The notes: generated by a model from the letters alone, not told the origin. Positions 26,318-36,755 are shown, numbered from the stretch's first letter. The stretch: DNA of 64,000 nucleotides from RHLJ01 sp963974345 (GCA_963974345.1 CAXBBW010000007.1:122540-186539); one strand, 5' to 3'. Made by a program: numbers and translations.

Positions 26318-28750
26318 CTATTCACTTCTAAGATTTTTTACTGGATCTTGAATTGCGGCTTTAATGGATTGATAAGTAACAGTCAAAAGTGCAACCGAAA
26401 GAGCAATTACCCCTGATAGTATAAAAATCCACAGACTTATTTCAATTCGATATGCAAAATCTTTTAACCAGTTGTTCATTAAATACCATACTAAAGGTGA
26501 TGCAATTATTAAAGCAATTAATACGAGTTTGGCAAATCCCGAAGAGAGCATTACGGTAATTTCGGAAGTTGTTGCACCCAATATTTTACGAACCCCAATT
26601 TCTTTTTGTCTCTGAACAGAAACTACACCTGCTAATCCGAAAAGACCCATACATGCAACTAAAATAGCCAGGAATGAACTATAACTAACAATTCTGCTCC
26701 ATCTATCTTGTTCTGCATACAGACTATTCATGTCATCATCCAGGAAACTGTACTCGAATGGTACTTCATTAGTAACGCTTGTCCATGTAGTTTTTAATTC
26801 AGCAATAGTTTCCTGCATTCGATCCGGGCGAATTCTTACCATCAGATTTAAAATAGGATCACCGGGATTCATATAGATTAATACTGGAGCGATCTCATTT
26901 TCCAGAGATTGGTAGTTAAAATCTTCAACTACACCAATAATTATCGGATCGACCATCCATCCCCAATCAATTGGGAAAGACTGCCCTACTGCTGATACAT
27001 CAAGATTATGGTTGTTGAGAAAGGTTTGGTTTACAATAATGCTTTGTGTTGAATCTGAAGCAATTCTGGGATCAAAACTTCGACCAGAAATAAGATTCAT
27101 TTCCATGGTCTCTATATAATTTGGTGCTACTCTAAAAACAGCTGCCTGATAAACTTCATCATTGTATCGATATCCACGTCTCCAAAGCCCGCTAGCAAAT
27201 GAGACGTTTGCACCTGATACACTACTTACATTCGGGTTACTGTTAAATTCATTTTGATAAATTTCCATTATACGTTGTCCATCAAGTCCATTAGTTGGGA
27301 TAACAACCATTTGCTCTCCCGAAAATCCAAGGTTTTTTTCTTGCATGAACTTCAACTGTTCATACATTATAAAAGTAGAGGCAATTAGAAAAATAGTAAG
27401 ACTGAATTGAGTAATCACTAATCCTTTTGTAAAGCTATTCGAACTCTTCAAATTTATCTTTTGCTTCAGAGATGCAATTGGTTTGAAGTTTGCCAGCACC
27501 AGAGCAGGATAGCTTCCAGCTACAAGGCTGGTAAAAATAAATACTACAATCAAACCTGTTACTACGGTTCCATTCGAAAACATATTCAGCATTTGAAGAT
27601 CTTTACCTGAGAGTTCATTAAATAGGGGTAAAGAAAACTCAGCTAATACAAACCCAACAAGAAAAGCCAGGAAAGTGATAATGAATGCTTCTCCCCAAAA
27701 CTGAAACATTAACTGTGACCGTTGAGCTCCTACCACTTTACGAAGTCCTACTTCTTTAATTCGTTTAGAGGACCGACCAATAGCAAGAATCATAAAATTA
27801 AAACAGGCAATCAAAAGCACTGCCATTGCTATACCCGAGAGTATAAAAGCGTATTTTGGATCACTTGGAGATATAAAAGAGCCAGGAATATTGGGGTTTA
27901 AATGTATATTAAGCAAAGGTTGAAATTGATAGAGGATCGGGACTTCCCCAGCGTCAATTCTTCCTTCCTCCCGCATTTGGTTAAACATTCCGGATTGATA
28001 TTTTTCCATGAAATCAGGAAGTTTCGCTTGAAGATTTTCTATATCAGTGCCATCAATAAGTTTGACAAATGTTACCGTCATAGAAGCATCCCAGCTTTCT
28101 GTCCTAGACGCATATCGTTCATAGTTATTAAATATCGTTTGAACTGGAAATAACATGTTGAACTGTATTGACGAGCTTTGGGGTATATCTTTTAATACAG
28201 CACTAACCTCAAAAGTTTGAAACTCATCATTTATCCTTATGGAGAGCGTTTTTCCGAGGGCGTTTGAGTCATCGAAGAATTTCACTGCCATTTCTTTCGT
28301 AATTACAATAGAAGAAGGATTACTCAAAGCAGATGATGGATCTCCATAAAGCATTGGGAAAGTGAAAATTTTCAATGCTGAAGGATCACCATAAGCAAAT
28401 CCAGATTGTTGAACCAGCTCACCATCTTTACGAATTATAAGGCTGCCAAAAGGAGCGAGTCGGGCAAATTCCTCTACTTCAGGAAAATCATCCTTCATCG
28501 CTTGTCCAGTAGGAAGTGGGGTAGCTAATTCCAAATCAATCGGAGAACTTAAGGATGTAGGTTGTCGGTAAATCCGAAAAATATCCTCTTTATTTTCATG
28601 AAAATGATCATATCGAAGTTCATCGAAAACAAAGAGAATAACCAAAACGGAAAAGGCCATTCCAATCGCTAGTCCAAATACATTGATGAAACTATATAGT
28701 TTTTGTTTTGAAAGATTGCGAAACGCAATTTTGATATAATTTTTAAGCAT
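26318..28750 (-). CDS. Double-length FtsX/MacB-type ABC permease, copy 9
   Basis: 810 aa starting MLKNYIKIAFRN and ending NPVKNLRSE. The order is one N-terminal membrane helix, a MacB-like periplasmic domain, an FtsX core (LLIACFNFMILAIGRSSKRIKEVGLRK), a helix opening the second half (FTKGLVITQFSL), a second periplasmic domain, and a second FtsX core with the coupling stretch VQRQKEIGVRKILGATTSE. Proteins of this plan contain two tandem half-permeases and probably function without dimerising. It is followed 8 bp later by an ATPase gene, the most likely partner. Substrate unknown. Confidence 0.9.
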   Translation of the reverse strand: MLKNYIKIAFRNLSKQKLYSFINVFGLAIGMAFSVLVILFVFDELRYDHFHENKEDIFRIYRQPTSLSSPIDLELATPLPTGQAMKDDFPEVEEFARLAPFGSLIIRKDGELVQQSGFAYGDPSALKIFTFPMLYGDPSSALSNPSSIVITKEMAVKFFDDSNALGKTLSIRINDEFQTFEVSAVLKDIPQSSSIQFNMLFPVQTIFNNYERYASRTESWDASMTVTFVKLIDGTDIENLQAKLPDFMEKYQSGMFNQMREEGRIDAGEVPILYQFQPLLNIHLNPNIPGSFISPSDPKYAFILSGIAMAVLLIACFNFMILAIGRSSKRIKEVGLRKVVGAQRSQLMFQFWGEAFIITFLAFLVGFVLAEFSLPLFNELSGKDLQMLNMFSNGTVVTGLIVVFIFTSLVAGSYPALVLANFKPIASLKQKINLKSSNSFTKGLVITQFSLTIFLIASTFIMYEQLKFMQEKNLGFSGEQMVVIPTNGLDGQRIMEIYQNEFNSNPNVSSVSGANVSFASGLWRRGYRYNDEVYQAAVFRVAPNYIETMEMNLISGRSFDPRIASDSTQSIIVNQTFLNNHNLDVSAVGQSFPIDWGWMVDPIIIGVVEDFNYQSLENEIAPVLIYMNPGDPILNLMVRIRPDRMQETIAELKTTWTSVTNEVPFEYSFLDDDMNSLYAEQDRWSRIVSYSSFLAILVACMGLFGLAGVVSVQRQKEIGVRKILGATTSEITVMLSSGFAKLVLIALIIASPLVWYLMNNWLKDFAYRIEISLWIFILSGVIALSVALLTVTYQSIKAAIQDPVKNLRSE

Positions 28751-28753
28751 GAT

Positions 28754-31138
28754 TTATTCGCTTTTTAAACTTTGAACTGGATTTAGTAATGCGGCTTTAA
28801 TTGCTTGATAGCAAACCGCCAGCAAGGCAACAAACAGCGTTATTCCAAAAGTGAAAATGAAGACTTCTAACCCAATAGAAGTTTGGTAGGCAAACTGATT
28901 TAGCCAGCTTGAAACCCAATAGTAAGACACCGGGATTCCAACAATAAAACCAAAGAATACCAGCGCCAGATATTCTTTGGACAGTAAGCCAACAATTCCC
29001 TGAACACTGGACCCCAAAACCTTCCGAATTCCAATTTCTTTGGTACGTTGTTGTGCCGAGAATGCCACTAAACCAAATAATCCAAAACAGGCAATTAAAA
29101 TGGCTACTGCTGTTAGATATCCAAGAAGGGTTCCGGATCGTTCTTCAACTTCATGAAGTCTGCCATAACTTTCGTTAAAGAATGAGGCTGTAAGCGGATG
29201 AACCGGATCGAATTTAGCCCAAACATCTTCCAAACCTGCCAATACTTCGTTTGTTTGATCGGTATCAATTTTAACTGAAATTCTTGAAAACCATCCGTTA
29301 GGTGGAATAAAAAGTAGGATTGGTGAAATTTCTTCCTTCATCGAACGGAAATGAAAATCTTCAAGTACTCCAATTACCGGTTTATCCTGCATAGCTAATA
29401 TTTCAATAGGGATAGTAATCGTTTTACCAAGTGGGTTATCAGTCCACCCAAGCTTACGTACTGCTTCCTGATTCAAAAGATATCCACCTTGTTGATCTGT
29501 GGTATATTCAGTTGAAAAGTCTCTTCCTTCAATAATATTCATCCCAAAGGTGTCCACAAAATCATGGTCGACAGCAAGGAAACGAATGGTTGGTTCGTCA
29601 TCTTCGCTTACTCCTTCAGCTGAAAAAGGGAGTCCCCAGTCACTACCTCCGGGCATATTCCCTGAAAATGAAACTTCAGTTACCCCTGGTACCTGCAGGA
29701 ACTCAGCTTTGATTGTTTCAAATTGAGGATTAATAGAAAAGTCACGGATTGGAATAGCCAGAATTTGCTCTTTATCAAAACCGAGATCTTTGTTTTGCAT
29801 AAAAGTGAATTGCTTTTGCATAACCAGGGTAGAACATATCAAAGCGACAGATGCAGTAAATTGAAAGACAACCAGACCTTTTCTTAGTAAAACATTTCCC
29901 TGAATTTTTTGAACCCCCTTTAGAATGGAAGATGGTTTTGGAGAGGAAAGCACAAAAGCGGGATAGATACCAGACAGAAATCCGATCAATAAGGTGATTA
30001 GCATTATTGCACCTACTATTACCGGATTTAGTAATAATGAGTTATCAAACGGGCTGCTCGAGAGTTGTGAGAAAGAGGGAAGAACGAGATCGGTAATAAT
30101 TAAGGCAAGTATAAGAGCGAGACATGTTATCAATAAGGACTCCCCGAGAAATTGTCGGATTAAAGCTCCCCGTTGTGCTCCTATTGTTTTTCGTATCCCA
30201 ACTTCCTTAAGCCTTGTTGAAGCTCTCGCAGTCATAAGGTTTATAAAATTGATGCAAGCTAAAAGCAGGATAAAGAAACCAACAATGCCATATGCATACA
30301 GAGAAGAAGGGTCTGAATTAAGCTCTAATTCTCTCCAAAGGTTTGAACTCAGATGTATAGAAGTAAGAGGTTGTAAAGTAGCTTTACTTTCGGGGGTGAA
30401 GAAATCCCCTAGATTCAGTTTCAGAATATCCTGCATCTGGGTTTCTACGCTTTCAATAGAAGCACTTTCTCTAAGTTGCACATAAGTATAAAACTGATTC
30501 CAAACTATCCAGTCATCGATATCAGGATGAGTGTAAGTAGTAAGAGAAACCAAATAGTCAAAAGTAAAATGACTATTTGAAGGGATTTCTTTCAGAATAC
30601 CTGTAACGGTATATTCAGTTTCTTCACTTATAATCAGAGTCTTTCCAATCGGATTTTTATTACCAAAAAACCTCGTGGCGAATTCCTCATTAATTACAAT
30701 TGAATTTGGTTGATCCAGAGCCGTGGTCGCATCACCCGCAATTAAAGGAAAACTGAACATCTCCAGCACTGATGAATCGGCAAAGAAACCATTACCCTCA
30801 AAAAAACGGTTACTATCATATCGCATTAAAATAGCGCCATGAGATACGAATCGGGTTACGGCTTCAACCTCAGGAATCTCTGTTAAAGCAGCCTCACCCC
30901 AGGGAGCAGTAACTTTGGCTATTCCTTCATAGTTATCATCTCTACCTCCCGTAGCAACAAGGCGATAAAGATCATCTTTATTCTCATGATACTGATCGAA
31001 ACTGAGCTCATAGCTGATATACAATCCAATCAGAATAAAACAAGCTAGCCCGGCTGCAAGTCCGATTATATTAATAGAAGAATACACTTTGTGCTTCTTC
31101 AGGTTTCTGAAGGCGATCTTGATATAATTCTTTAGCAT
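28754..31138 (-). CDS. Double-length FtsX/MacB-type ABC permease, copy 8
   Basis: 794 aa from MLKNYIKIAFRNLKKH to NPVQSLKSE. It has the same two-half plan as the neighbouring 26318-28750 copy, with coupling motifs TRASTRLKEVGIRKTIGAQR (first half) and QQRTKEIGIRKVLGSSVQG (second half). Its first periplasmic domain differs clearly from that of other copies. Only 3 bp separate it from the next permease, and 21 bp separate it from the secreted NTF2-like gene upstream, so it sits inside one operon. Confidence 0.9.
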   Translation of the reverse strand: MLKNYIKIAFRNLKKHKVYSSINIIGLAAGLACFILIGLYISYELSFDQYHENKDDLYRLVATGGRDDNYEGIAKVTAPWGEAALTEIPEVEAVTRFVSHGAILMRYDSNRFFEGNGFFADSSVLEMFSFPLIAGDATTALDQPNSIVINEEFATRFFGNKNPIGKTLIISEETEYTVTGILKEIPSNSHFTFDYLVSLTTYTHPDIDDWIVWNQFYTYVQLRESASIESVETQMQDILKLNLGDFFTPESKATLQPLTSIHLSSNLWRELELNSDPSSLYAYGIVGFFILLLACINFINLMTARASTRLKEVGIRKTIGAQRGALIRQFLGESLLITCLALILALIITDLVLPSFSQLSSSPFDNSLLLNPVIVGAIMLITLLIGFLSGIYPAFVLSSPKPSSILKGVQKIQGNVLLRKGLVVFQFTASVALICSTLVMQKQFTFMQNKDLGFDKEQILAIPIRDFSINPQFETIKAEFLQVPGVTEVSFSGNMPGGSDWGLPFSAEGVSEDDEPTIRFLAVDHDFVDTFGMNIIEGRDFSTEYTTDQQGGYLLNQEAVRKLGWTDNPLGKTITIPIEILAMQDKPVIGVLEDFHFRSMKEEISPILLFIPPNGWFSRISVKIDTDQTNEVLAGLEDVWAKFDPVHPLTASFFNESYGRLHEVEERSGTLLGYLTAVAILIACFGLFGLVAFSAQQRTKEIGIRKVLGSSVQGIVGLLSKEYLALVFFGFIVGIPVSYYWVSSWLNQFAYQTSIGLEVFIFTFGITLFVALLAVCYQAIKAALLNPVQSLKSE

Positions 31139-31159
31139 AATGAGTTCTCTAAAGTTTAC

Positions 31160-31603
31160 TTATTTAATTGTAGCAATTGGACCTTGCCATAGCACTTGTT
31201 CTATTTTCCAAACGCCATCCTTTTTAGATAAAAGAGCATAATCTACACCCCACCAAGCTGTAATTTTTATAGCTGCTATATGTGCTTGAACATCGAGTAG
31301 CTCTACTTTTTTTGGTGCGGCAGAGCTAACAAAGCGTTCGTTTTTCAGCACATTCTTAGAGTAGTCGATTGCTTGCTGATAGGTCATTCGATCGCCCCCA
31401 AATTCCCCACTATTACCTTTATAGTAACCAAATTTGTATAAGTCTGAACTGATACCATTTTTTAGTTTAAGAGTATCACCTTCGTAAAATCCTTCTAAAT
31501 AATTAAGTCCAGCTCTTTCAACTAACTCATTATCGGTAGTTTGAGCTTTTATAAAAGTAGTGCTGATAAATAATACTGTAACTAGGAGGAATAAATTTTT
31601 CAT
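31160..31603 (-). CDS. Secreted NTF2-like (DUF4440/lumazine-binding-like) protein
   Basis: 147 aa with a signal peptide (NLFLLVTVLFISTTFIKAQ). The mature part has the cone-shaped NTF2-like pattern: an N-terminal helix (ERAGLNYLEGFYEGD), then strands such as VQAHIAAIKITAWWGVDYALLSKK and a closing VWKIEQVLWQ. The fold binds small hydrophobic ligands in other proteins or works as an enzyme. Which applies here is unknown. It is the only non-transporter gene inside the permease operon, so it may be a periplasmic accessory protein. Confidence 0.75.
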   Translation of the reverse strand: MKNLFLLVTVLFISTTFIKAQTTDNELVERAGLNYLEGFYEGDTLKLKNGISSDLYKFGYYKGNSGEFGGDRMTYQQAIDYSKNVLKNERFVSSAAPKKVELLDVQAHIAAIKITAWWGVDYALLSKKDGVWKIEQVLWQGPIATIK

Positions 31604-31641
31604 AAAAATGTGATTAGATTATTTGTTAATGGGGAGGATGA

Positions 31642-34101
31642 TTATTCCCCTTTTAAACTATCAACGGGATTTATAGTACTTGCTTTAAAAGATTGATACC
31701 CAACTGCAATCCATGCTATAAGCAAGCTCATAGAGCCTGAAATTATAAAAGCCCAGATACTTATTTCCGTTTGAAAAGCGAAGTCTTTCAACCATAAACT
31801 CATGGTGTACCACGTGAGTGGAACAGCTAAAACAAATGATAGAAGAAGTAGTTTGGTAAACTCTTTATTTATAAGAATCACAATTCCTTTTGACGAAGCA
31901 CCAAGAACTTTTCGAACACCGATTTCTTTTGTTTTGCGAACTACTAGGAGGGAGGCTAATCCAAATAATCCTAAGCAGGCAATAATAATTGCAAAAGTAG
32001 ATCCGAAAGTTACAATCTTACTTAAGCGCTCTTCTTGTCTATATTGACTATCCACAACTTGATCAAGAAAGGTGATGTTAAAAGGCTCACCAGGACTTAT
32101 GTTATCCCAAGCAGATTCTAAAGATGATAATGTGGAAGGTATATTTTCAGCACTGATTTTAATAGAAATACTGGGCGAAGACGACGAAATATCGATGTTA
32201 TCTATACCAGAAAGAATAATACGTGGATCAATAACCATAGCCAAAGGCTCTACCTTATTATGCAAAGATTGGTAATTGAAGTTTTCTACTACTCCGATTA
32301 TTTCATGATTCCAAAAATCGGGATTAGGAAGTTGGGCATTTAGTGGGTCTGACCACCCATGTTCATCTGCAAAAGCTTGGTTTATGATTATGCCTTGATT
32401 CGCATCTGTTGTAATTTCCTCCGAAAAACTCCGTCCAGCTACAAACTTGAGTCCCATAAATTCTGGATAGGTTTCGTCAACAAGATTTGCATTAAAAGCA
32501 TGAAGTTTGTCATTAGTATCTCGGTAATCGGCAGAAAACCAGCGTTGATGAGTAGGGGTATAAAGTGAAAAGGAAATACTTTCTATTTCTGGAAGAGAAG
32601 ATAGTTGTGATTGAAGGAGTCCAGTTTTATTCGAAGTTCTTTCCATCAATCCCAAAAAACCAGTTTCTCGATCTGGATTATCATCAATATTAAGAACGAT
32701 TATATGCTCTTTCTGATAGCCTAAATCTTTTGAACGCATATAATCCAATTGATCGGAAATAATTAGCGTACTACCAATCAAAAAGATAGATAGTGTAAAC
32801 TGAAATACCACCATTCCAGTTCTGAAAAAACTTTTTTCTCCCTTCAAATTAACTTTACCCTTCAAAACTTCAATAGGTTTAAAACTGGATAGAATTACTG
32901 CGGGGTAAATCCCAGCAACCAAGCTGATAAAAGAAGCCAACCCAACAAAAAGGATAACGGTTCTTCCCGAAAAACTAAGCGATAATGAAGTTCCTGCAAG
33001 CTGATTAAAATAAGGGAGAAATAGCTCTGAAATCAGTAATCCAAAAGACAAAGCAATGATGGTCATTAGCAAAGCCTCGCCCCAGAATTGATACAGTAAA
33101 TTAGCACGGTCAGCACCAATCGTCTTTCGAATTCCAACTTCTTTAGCTCTGCTAGTAGAGCGACTTATGGAAAGCGTCATAAAGTTCACACATGCAATCA
33201 ATAGAACAAGAATTGCAATTCCGGCAAGGATGTATAAATAAGTAGGATCGGTAACAGCGGCAATTCCTACTGGTACACTAGGATTTAGACGAATATCAGT
33301 AATAGATTGAAGGTCAACCGTATAATTACTTCTATTCCATTCTTCTTCGCCAAACATTTCCTGCATCATCGAGATTAATTTCCCTTTAGTTGATGCGAGA
33401 TCATTTCCTTCACTTAATTGAACATAGGTTTCAGCAATCACAGAAAACCAACCTGTATACGCTCCTTCTCGAAAAAGCTTTCTACCATTTTCAAAAGGGA
33501 TTAATAGTTCATATTCAATACTAGAATTTGTAGGATAGTTTTCAATAATTCCAGAAACGGTGAATGGTTCCAATTGATCATTCATTGTAATAAGCAACGT
33601 CTTTCCAATTACATCTGAACTACCAAAAAAGCGTTCGGCCGAAGCAGGTGTAAGGACTACATTCGAAGTTTGAGCAAAAACGGATTCAGAGCTTCCTTTT
33701 AAAAGCTTAAAATCGAACATGGTGAAAAACTCGGGATCAACAAGCTGGATTGGCTCTGAAAAGCCTTCCGAAGTCTCTTCCACTTTAACTAAATCGTTAT
33801 AAACATATCTTCGGGCAATACTTTCTGCTTCAGGAATATTTTCATCTATTGTATCTTTAAGGCGAAGAGGGGTAACCGTATTCCAGTAAATGCTCCCATC
33901 ACCATAATCTTCATGTACCCAAGCTCTATAAATACTATCTGAGTTTTCATGGAATTTGTCATAACTAAACTCATTGGTTAGATATAACAAAATCATAAAA
34001 CAGCAGGCTACACCGATTGATAATCCAAAAATATTGATACCGGAATAGGTTTTATTCTTGAATAGATTTCTAAACGCAATTTTTATATAATTTTTAAGCA
34101 T
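31642..34101 (-). CDS. Double-length FtsX/MacB-type ABC permease, copy 7
   Basis: 819 aa from MLKNYIKIAFRNLFKNK to NPVDSLKGE. Coupling motifs are RSTSRAKEVGIRKTIGADR and VRKTKEIGVRKVLGASSKG. A serine-rich stretch (SSSSPSISIKIS) lies in the second periplasmic domain near residue 645. The 9-bp gap to the permease upstream and the 38-bp gap to the NTF2-like gene downstream keep it within the 36555-25626 unit. Confidence 0.9.
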   Translation of the reverse strand: MLKNYIKIAFRNLFKNKTYSGINIFGLSIGVACCFMILLYLTNEFSYDKFHENSDSIYRAWVHEDYGDGSIYWNTVTPLRLKDTIDENIPEAESIARRYVYNDLVKVEETSEGFSEPIQLVDPEFFTMFDFKLLKGSSESVFAQTSNVVLTPASAERFFGSSDVIGKTLLITMNDQLEPFTVSGIIENYPTNSSIEYELLIPFENGRKLFREGAYTGWFSVIAETYVQLSEGNDLASTKGKLISMMQEMFGEEEWNRSNYTVDLQSITDIRLNPSVPVGIAAVTDPTYLYILAGIAILVLLIACVNFMTLSISRSTSRAKEVGIRKTIGADRANLLYQFWGEALLMTIIALSFGLLISELFLPYFNQLAGTSLSLSFSGRTVILFVGLASFISLVAGIYPAVILSSFKPIEVLKGKVNLKGEKSFFRTGMVVFQFTLSIFLIGSTLIISDQLDYMRSKDLGYQKEHIIVLNIDDNPDRETGFLGLMERTSNKTGLLQSQLSSLPEIESISFSLYTPTHQRWFSADYRDTNDKLHAFNANLVDETYPEFMGLKFVAGRSFSEEITTDANQGIIINQAFADEHGWSDPLNAQLPNPDFWNHEIIGVVENFNYQSLHNKVEPLAMVIDPRIILSGIDNIDISSSSPSISIKISAENIPSTLSSLESAWDNISPGEPFNITFLDQVVDSQYRQEERLSKIVTFGSTFAIIIACLGLFGLASLLVVRKTKEIGVRKVLGASSKGIVILINKEFTKLLLLSFVLAVPLTWYTMSLWLKDFAFQTEISIWAFIISGSMSLLIAWIAVGYQSFKASTINPVDSLKGE

Positions 34102-34110
34102 TTGTACAGA

Positions 34111-36555
34111 TTATTCAGTTCTAAGTTGAGAGATTGGATTTTGTAAAGCTGTTCTAAAAGCAATTATACAAATAGGTATAAATGAAATAAGCACGGTACT
34201 GATTCCAGCAAGTATGAGCAGGGTAAAGCTAAAATGCACTTGATAAGAAAAATTCTGTAACCATTGTATTGATACTAAATAAGACAATGGAGCGCCTACA
34301 AAAATAGATATTAAAATAAGCTTGATAAAAAAGGATGATTGAATAGACACCAAGTCTCTTAGCGAAGCTCCCAATACTTTTCTAATTCCAAACTCTTTGG
34401 TACGCATTTCAGCATAAAAAGCTGTTAGTCCAACAAGTCCAACAACCGAAAGTAGTATTGTGATCCAAGAACCTATTAGAAACAGTTTTTTGTAGATAGT
34501 ATCAATTTTATAGTAGGTGTTTATCAAGGAATCAAGAAATTCATATTCAAGACCAGCTTCTTCATCTAGTTCAATAAATTGTCCTACTATTGTTTCAATT
34601 TCAGCAAGAGTTTCAGGAATTTTGTCTCCAGTTAATCGAATTGCAAAATCATCTATTCCAACAAAGGGATTATTGATGTAGCCAATAATCAAAGGTTCAA
34701 TATTTTCATGAAGAGACCTATAATGGAAATCTTTGAGAACCCCAACAACGGTTACTTCTAATTGCTCATCGTTTCCCAATACTAATGTTTGATTGATAGG
34801 TGAGCTAGTTCCGAAAAATTCTAAAGCTGCAGATTCATTAATCAATATCGAATTTGCATTTAGAGATTCCCCCCCATCTTCAAGAAAATTTCTTCCTTGA
34901 ACTATTTCTATTTCCATTAAAGGAATCACATCTTCGTCAAATCCATAAAAAGTAGTTGGGATATTCTCCTCTGAACTATGTTGTGTATTTACTTCTACTA
35001 AATCGGGTTCACGATATCCACTTATCATTCTTGTTAACCCTGCAATGCCTACAACATGATCATTTTTTGAGATTTCATTTTTTAGGTCTGGAATAAAATT
35101 GCGAAGACGACCGTCATTTATCTCCATCACAACAACGTGTTCTTTTTCAAACCCAAGCTCTTTATCAAAAATAAAACCTAACTGCTTACCCGCGATTAGT
35201 GTAACAACAATAATTATATAGGTTAAAGAAAACTGACTGATAACTAAACTTTTACGGAAAAAAGAACTCTGTACTGAGCCTGATGTATTTTGCTTTACTG
35301 TATTTGAGAGTTCAGTTTTAGTTAGTACAAATGCAGGATAAAAACCTGAAACTAATCCAATTAGTAAGATCGAAGGAAGTGCAAAAAAACCTACTCGAAC
35401 TAAATCATTTAAAGAGAGGGCTAGTTCGAAGCCCGTAATGGACTCGAAATAAGGGATCATTATTTGAAGCAATCCAATTGATGGAAACAAAGACAATAAT
35501 GCCATCATCAATGACTGGGTAAGGAATAGAATAATCAATTGTATTCGTTGGGCTCCAAATACACTTCTTAATCCAATTTCTGCGGTACGTTTAATAGATC
35601 GTGCAGAGGATAAATTCATGTAATTTATACAAGCGATTAATAAGATTAGAATGGCTATTGCAGCAAAGATGTACACATACTGAATACTTCCAGGGGTACC
35701 ATTTACTTCATCAATACCAGAACTAATATTAGAAGAGCTAAAGTGAAGATCAGTAATTGGTTGCAAACTGAAGATTCTTTCAATTTCCGAGTTTGAATAA
35801 TAATTGTCGGTTAAAGTTTTAATGTGAAAGGCTATACGTTCTGGATCAACTCCTTCATTTAATTTGAGATAATTGTGGGCTACACTGCCATTCCAACTTG
35901 TATAATAAGTTCGAAACCAATCTGGACCACCGAAATTTTCCAGATATTGATCAACATTTGCATTCATAACGGCACTAAATCGGAAACTTGAATTTTCTGG
36001 AATCTTATCAAGCACAGCGGTAACATTGAACAAACCATAGGACTCAATATTTATGGTTTTTCCTACTGGATTTATATTGCCAAAAAAGCGTAATGCTGTT
36101 TGTTTGGTAAGTACAATACTCATCTGATTTTCGAGTGGGTTATTAGTATTACCAGTTAATATTTTTAAATCAAAAATCTTAAGGAATGAGGCATCAGAAG
36201 CAACCATATCATCCAATCTTCCACGATAAGTATCTGTTTCAATAAGTTGCTGAGGGATATCATATACTTTTGAAACGAACTCAATCCCGTCAATTTCATT
36301 TGTAACTACATCAGAAAAGGGAAGAGGTAATTGTGCGGTTTCATTTTCAACATTATCATTATTTGATGTTAAAATAGTACGGTAAATACGGTCTGAATTA
36401 GAATAAGAAGTATCGTAGTTAAACTCATGGTTTAGAAAAACGATTAATAGACCAAAGAATGAGAACCCAATACTTAACCCGATAAAGCTGATGACCGAGT
36501 AATACTTATCTTTTACAATATTTCGATAAGCAATTTTAAAGTAGTTTTTGAACAT
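34111..36555 (-). CDS. Double-length FtsX/MacB-type ABC permease, copy 6, first gene of its unit
   Basis: 814 aa from the ATG at 36555, giving MFKNYFKIAYRN, which aligns with the MLKNY start of the other copies. An ATG four codons earlier exists but lacks this alignment. It is the most divergent copy: the N-terminal segment reads SFIGLSIGFSFFGLLIVF, the second-half coupling motif is AEMRTKEFGIRKVLGASLRD, and the C-terminus is NPISQLRTE. It is transcribed from the -24/-12 promoter at 36600-36617 with a predicted 5'UTR of about 34 nt. Confidence 0.9.
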   Translation of the reverse strand: MFKNYFKIAYRNIVKDKYYSVISFIGLSIGFSFFGLLIVFLNHEFNYDTSYSNSDRIYRTILTSNNDNVENETAQLPLPFSDVVTNEIDGIEFVSKVYDIPQQLIETDTYRGRLDDMVASDASFLKIFDLKILTGNTNNPLENQMSIVLTKQTALRFFGNINPVGKTINIESYGLFNVTAVLDKIPENSSFRFSAVMNANVDQYLENFGGPDWFRTYYTSWNGSVAHNYLKLNEGVDPERIAFHIKTLTDNYYSNSEIERIFSLQPITDLHFSSSNISSGIDEVNGTPGSIQYVYIFAAIAILILLIACINYMNLSSARSIKRTAEIGLRSVFGAQRIQLIILFLTQSLMMALLSLFPSIGLLQIMIPYFESITGFELALSLNDLVRVGFFALPSILLIGLVSGFYPAFVLTKTELSNTVKQNTSGSVQSSFFRKSLVISQFSLTYIIIVVTLIAGKQLGFIFDKELGFEKEHVVVMEINDGRLRNFIPDLKNEISKNDHVVGIAGLTRMISGYREPDLVEVNTQHSSEENIPTTFYGFDEDVIPLMEIEIVQGRNFLEDGGESLNANSILINESAALEFFGTSSPINQTLVLGNDEQLEVTVVGVLKDFHYRSLHENIEPLIIGYINNPFVGIDDFAIRLTGDKIPETLAEIETIVGQFIELDEEAGLEYEFLDSLINTYYKIDTIYKKLFLIGSWITILLSVVGLVGLTAFYAEMRTKEFGIRKVLGASLRDLVSIQSSFFIKLILISIFVGAPLSYLVSIQWLQNFSYQVHFSFTLLILAGISTVLISFIPICIIAFRTALQNPISQLRTE

Positions 36556-36599
36556 AGGATTGAGCAATTAGCTTATAATTGGCACTATTACATTACCAA

Positions 36600-36617
36600 T
36601 CCAACAATCGTACCAAA
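36600..36617 (-). promoter_or_regulatory. -24/-12 (sigma-54-type) promoter P4
   Basis: On the minus strand TTGGTACGATTGTTGGA gives GG-N10-GG at -24/-12, near the sigma-54 consensus TTGGCACG-N4-TTGCA. It is identical over these 17 bases to P3 at 41605-41622. Predicted start of transcription is near 36589. Confidence 0.75.
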
Positions 36618-36668
36618 GTAAATAGATGTTCTTTTAAAGCCTGAAATAAGCTTTTTTAATATAAATTT

Positions 36669-36705
36669 TGTTCGTTTTTATACAGTGGGTGTACGTAAAC
36701 GGACA
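36669..36705. promoter_or_regulatory. Tandem 16-bp palindromes (upstream activating sequence) of P4
   Basis: Site A is TGTTCG-TTTT-TATACA (36669-36684). Site B is TGTACG-TAAA-CGGACA (36690-36705). The 5-bp spacer is GTGGG. The promoter-proximal edge is 53 bp from the -24 box, the same distance as at P1, P2 and P3. Confidence 0.75.
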
Positions 36706-36720
36706 TAGACTTTATTTCAT

Positions 36721-36755
36721 TTTTTTGTGAAGGGCATTAAGCCCTTCACAAAAAA
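36721..36755. repeat. 15-bp perfect inverted repeat between two permease units
   Basis: TTTTTTGTGAAGGGC (36721-36735) and GCCCTTCACAAAAAA (36741-36755) are exact complements around a 5-nt loop. The T-run comes before and the A-run after on either strand, the reverse of a normal intrinsic terminator. It lies 11 bp past the stop of the permease at 36766 and just upstream of the P4 palindromes. Confidence 0.7.
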
